Part shown: positions 6,370-7,571 of the stretch, piece by piece
Layout of the letters: each line of letters opens with the position of its first letter
Numbering within the stretch: position 1 is the first letter of the stretch
Assembly (NCBI GenBank): GCA_946479725.1
Contig: CAMLHB010000113.1
Coordinates: forward strand, 1-7,571
Reading direction: 5' to 3'
Source of the DNA: an uncultured Actinomycetes bacterium
GTDB lineage: Bacteria > Actinomycetota > Thermoleophilia > Solirubrobacterales > 70-9
Length of the DNA: 7,571 nucleotides
The notes under the pieces: generated by a model
The model's database searches: none
Seen by the model: only the letters and a program-made list of their open reading frames with translations
Told to the model about the DNA's origin: nothing
Program-made: the position numbers and the translations under genes

Positions 6370-6389
6370 CCAAGTCGATGCAGTTCGGG
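6335..6389. terminator. Hairpin between convergent MMPL and GAD genes, overlapping the MMPL 3' end
   Basis: Arms 6335-6352 and 6372-6389 form an 18-bp stem with a single A-C mismatch around a 19-base loop that contains the MMPL stop codon (6367-6369). The two genes converge with 27 bases between their stops, so one hairpin could end both transcripts. There is no T run on either side, so it is not a classical intrinsic terminator; hairpins of this kind without a U tract are common at gene ends in high-GC actinobacteria. Confidence 0.6.
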
Positions 6390-6396
6390 GTGGGGG

Positions 6397-7509
6397 TCAG
6401 TAGCCGGGGGTCATTTTCGTCTGCTTGCGCTCGTGCGGGTGGGCGCCGCCCTTCTTGTCGAGGGTCTCGCAGGCTTCGGCGATGTCGTCGGCGAGGCGGT
6501 CGACCTGGGAACGCCCGAGCGTCTCCTTGACCAGCGCCCGCATGATCTTCACGTCTTCGGCTTCCGGCGGCATCGTGTAGGCGGGGAGCATCCAGCCGCG
6601 CTCGGCCGAGAGCTGCCAGGAGACGTCGAACTCGTCGTAGTCGTGCTCGCCGGCGAGCTTGAAGGCCACCAGCGGCAGCTGCTCTCTATCGGCCCCGATC
6701 AGCTCGAAGTTGCCGTTGTCCTCGAGCTTCTGGGCCAACGCCTTCGCGTTCTGCTCCATCGCCCCCATCACGTGCGCGTAGCCCTCGCGCCCGAGGCGAA
6801 CGAAGTTGTAGTACTGGGCCAGGACCATCGAGGCGCCGGTGGAGAAGTTGAGGGTGAAGGTCGCGTCGGTTTTCCCCAGGTAGTTCTCGTAGAAGACGAG
6901 GTCCTCGGCCAGGTCGCTCTTCTCGCGGAAGATGAGCCAGCCGATCCCCGGGTAGACGAGCCCGAACTTGTGGCCGGAGACGTTGATCGAGCGCACCTGC
7001 TCGAGCCGGAAGTCCCACTCCGAGTGCGGGTAGAGGAAGGGCCAGACGAAGCCGCCGCTGGCGGCGTCGACGTGGAGCGGCACGTCGAGCCCGCGGTCCC
7101 CCTTGATCCCCAGCAGCAGGTCGTTGATCCCCTGGATGTCGTCGGCGTGGCCGGTGAAGGTGGTGCCGAGGACGGCGGCGACGCCGATCGTGTTCTCGTC
7201 GACGTGGGGCTCGACGTCCTCGGGCCCGATCGTGTACTTGTCGGGCTGCAGCGGGATGATCCGCGGCTCGACGTCGAAGTAGCGGCAGAACTTCTCCCAC
7301 ACCACGTGCACGTCGCCGCCGAAGACGAGGTTCGGGCGGTCGACGGAGCCGCCCTCCCGCTGCCGACGGGTACGCCAGTTCCACTTCAGCGACAGCGCAC
7401 CGAGCATGATCGCCTCGGACGAGCCCTGCACATCGGCTTTCTGCACCTCGCGTTCAATCTCTGGTGCCTCTGGTCGCTGGGAGAGATGGCCGAGCGCCTT
7501 TATGGCCAC
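6397..7509 (-). CDS. gadB: Glutamate decarboxylase, 5'-truncated; first 28 codons are not GAD
   Basis: This PLP enzyme converts glutamate to GABA and CO2 while consuming a proton, classically for acid tolerance. Recognisable GAD sequence runs from GSSEAIMLG (residues 29-37 of the open frame) to the C terminus, about 342 residues, against roughly 460 in complete enzymes such as E. coli GadB. Visible motifs are the phosphate-binding GSSEA (29-33), HVDAASGGF (146-154) with Asp148 for the pyridine nitrogen, and SINVSGHKFG (174-183) with Lys181 as the PLP lysine. LGREGY (239-244) is also family-typical. The N-terminal third, about 115-120 residues that help form the substrate pocket and oligomer, is absent. 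The residue before GSSEA is Gln where the family has Val, Ile or Leu, and residues 1-28 are the antisense of a rhomboid fragment, so the ATG at 7509 is not a genuine start. As it stands the product should be inactive. It ends 27 bases from the MMPL stop. Confidence 0.88.
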   Translation of the reverse strand: MAIKALGHLSQRPEAPEIEREVQKADVQGSSEAIMLGALSLKWNWRTRRQREGGSVDRPNLVFGGDVHVVWEKFCRYFDVEPRIIPLQPDKYTIGPEDVEPHVDENTIGVAAVLGTTFTGHADDIQGINDLLLGIKGDRGLDVPLHVDAASGGFVWPFLYPHSEWDFRLEQVRSINVSGHKFGLVYPGIGWLIFREKSDLAEDLVFYENYLGKTDATFTLNFSTGASMVLAQYYNFVRLGREGYAHVMGAMEQNAKALAQKLEDNGNFELIGADREQLPLVAFKLAGEHDYDEFDVSWQLSAERGWMLPAYTMPPEAEDVKIMRALVKETLGRSQVDRLADDIAEACETLDKKGGAHPHERKQTKMTPGY

Positions 7510-7571
7510 GTTACATTTGCATCGATCTATCTTTTGTGCGCAATCTCGGGAAGCCTCGCCAGCGTCTGGTG
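7426..7571 (+). CDS. Internal fragment of a rhomboid intramembrane serine protease (5' cut at junction, 3' off the window)
   Basis: From about 7426 the + strand stays open to the window edge, and its 48 codons read as rhomboid TM2 to TM3. The motif HIGFLHLAFN (His at 7429-7431) matches the HxxxxHxxxN signature of rhomboid TM2; in E. coli GlpG these residues help form the oxyanion region. It is followed by LWCLWSLGEMAERLYG and the hydrophobic FASIYLLCAISGSLASVW. The catalytic GxSG serine and the later histidine would lie beyond the window. No start codon or N-terminal segment is present; the sequence to the left belongs to GAD on the other strand. GC is about 57% (80 of 141 bases from 7431), well below the neighbouring genes, and codons such as TTT, ACA, CTT and TTG appear, suggesting a different source genome. 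The style reminds me of acidobacterial rhomboids, but that is an impression. Confidence 0.8.
   Translation, partial: MHIGFLHLAFNLWCLWSLGEMAERLYGHVTFASIYLLCAISGSLASVW

Noticed and set aside
7426..7509. N-terminal 28 residues of the apparent GAD protein as a novel domain
   Set aside because: The + strand of the same bases gives a convincing rhomboid TM2/TM3 sequence, so the minus-strand reading is antisense noise fused to GAD by the breakpoint.

Overview
The window is a high-GC stretch, richest in G+C in the middle, with strongly G/C-ending codons. Gene content and codon style suggest an actinobacterium, most likely of the Thermoleophilia/Solirubrobacterales type. That placement is inference from gene content, not a measured phylogeny. 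Both ends cut through coding sequence, so this looks like a complete short contig or a fragment of one.

Layout, left to right: the 3' end of an unrecognised + strand gene (3-116); a convergent minus-strand gene for a one-pass membrane protein of unknown function with less typical codon use (122-1030); a minus-strand flavodoxin-fold NAD(P)H/FMN oxidoreductase (1095-1802); a minus-strand carboxyltransferase subunit of a biotin-dependent acyl-CoA carboxylase (1864-3423), preceded by a 22-bp near-perfect dyad (3437-3485); a small basic protein (3492-3737) 15 bp downstream of a cupredoxin lipoprotein gene (start 4199 or upstream, stop 3753); a divergent + strand MMPL/RND-type transporter (4204 or 4264 to 6369); a convergent hairpin (6335-6389); and a minus-strand glutamate decarboxylase (6397 to about 7425).

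The GAD gene is interrupted. Recognisable GAD sequence stops sharply at about 7425, and from there to the end of the window the + strand reads as an internal piece of a rhomboid intramembrane protease (HxxxxHxxxN motif of TM2) of clearly lower GC. Both genes have lost their 5' parts at the same point. This is either a real rearrangement breakpoint or, more likely, an assembly or amplification chimera. The first 28 residues of the apparent 370-residue GAD reading frame are therefore not GAD sequence.

Functionally, the cupredoxin lipoprotein and the MMPL exporter are envelope proteins transcribed divergently from a very short shared region. The cupredoxin and the 81-residue protein form a likely two-gene unit. 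The carboxyltransferase belongs to acyl-CoA (acetyl/propionyl-type) metabolism, but no biotin carboxylase or biotin carrier gene is present here. I see no RNA genes, CRISPR arrays, insertion sequences or integrases, and no convincing undescribed multi-gene system. The most interesting signals are the GAD/rhomboid junction and three long inverted repeats: one upstream of the carboxyltransferase, one inside the MMPL gene, and one spanning the MMPL stop codon. No stretch over 300 bases lacks a gene.
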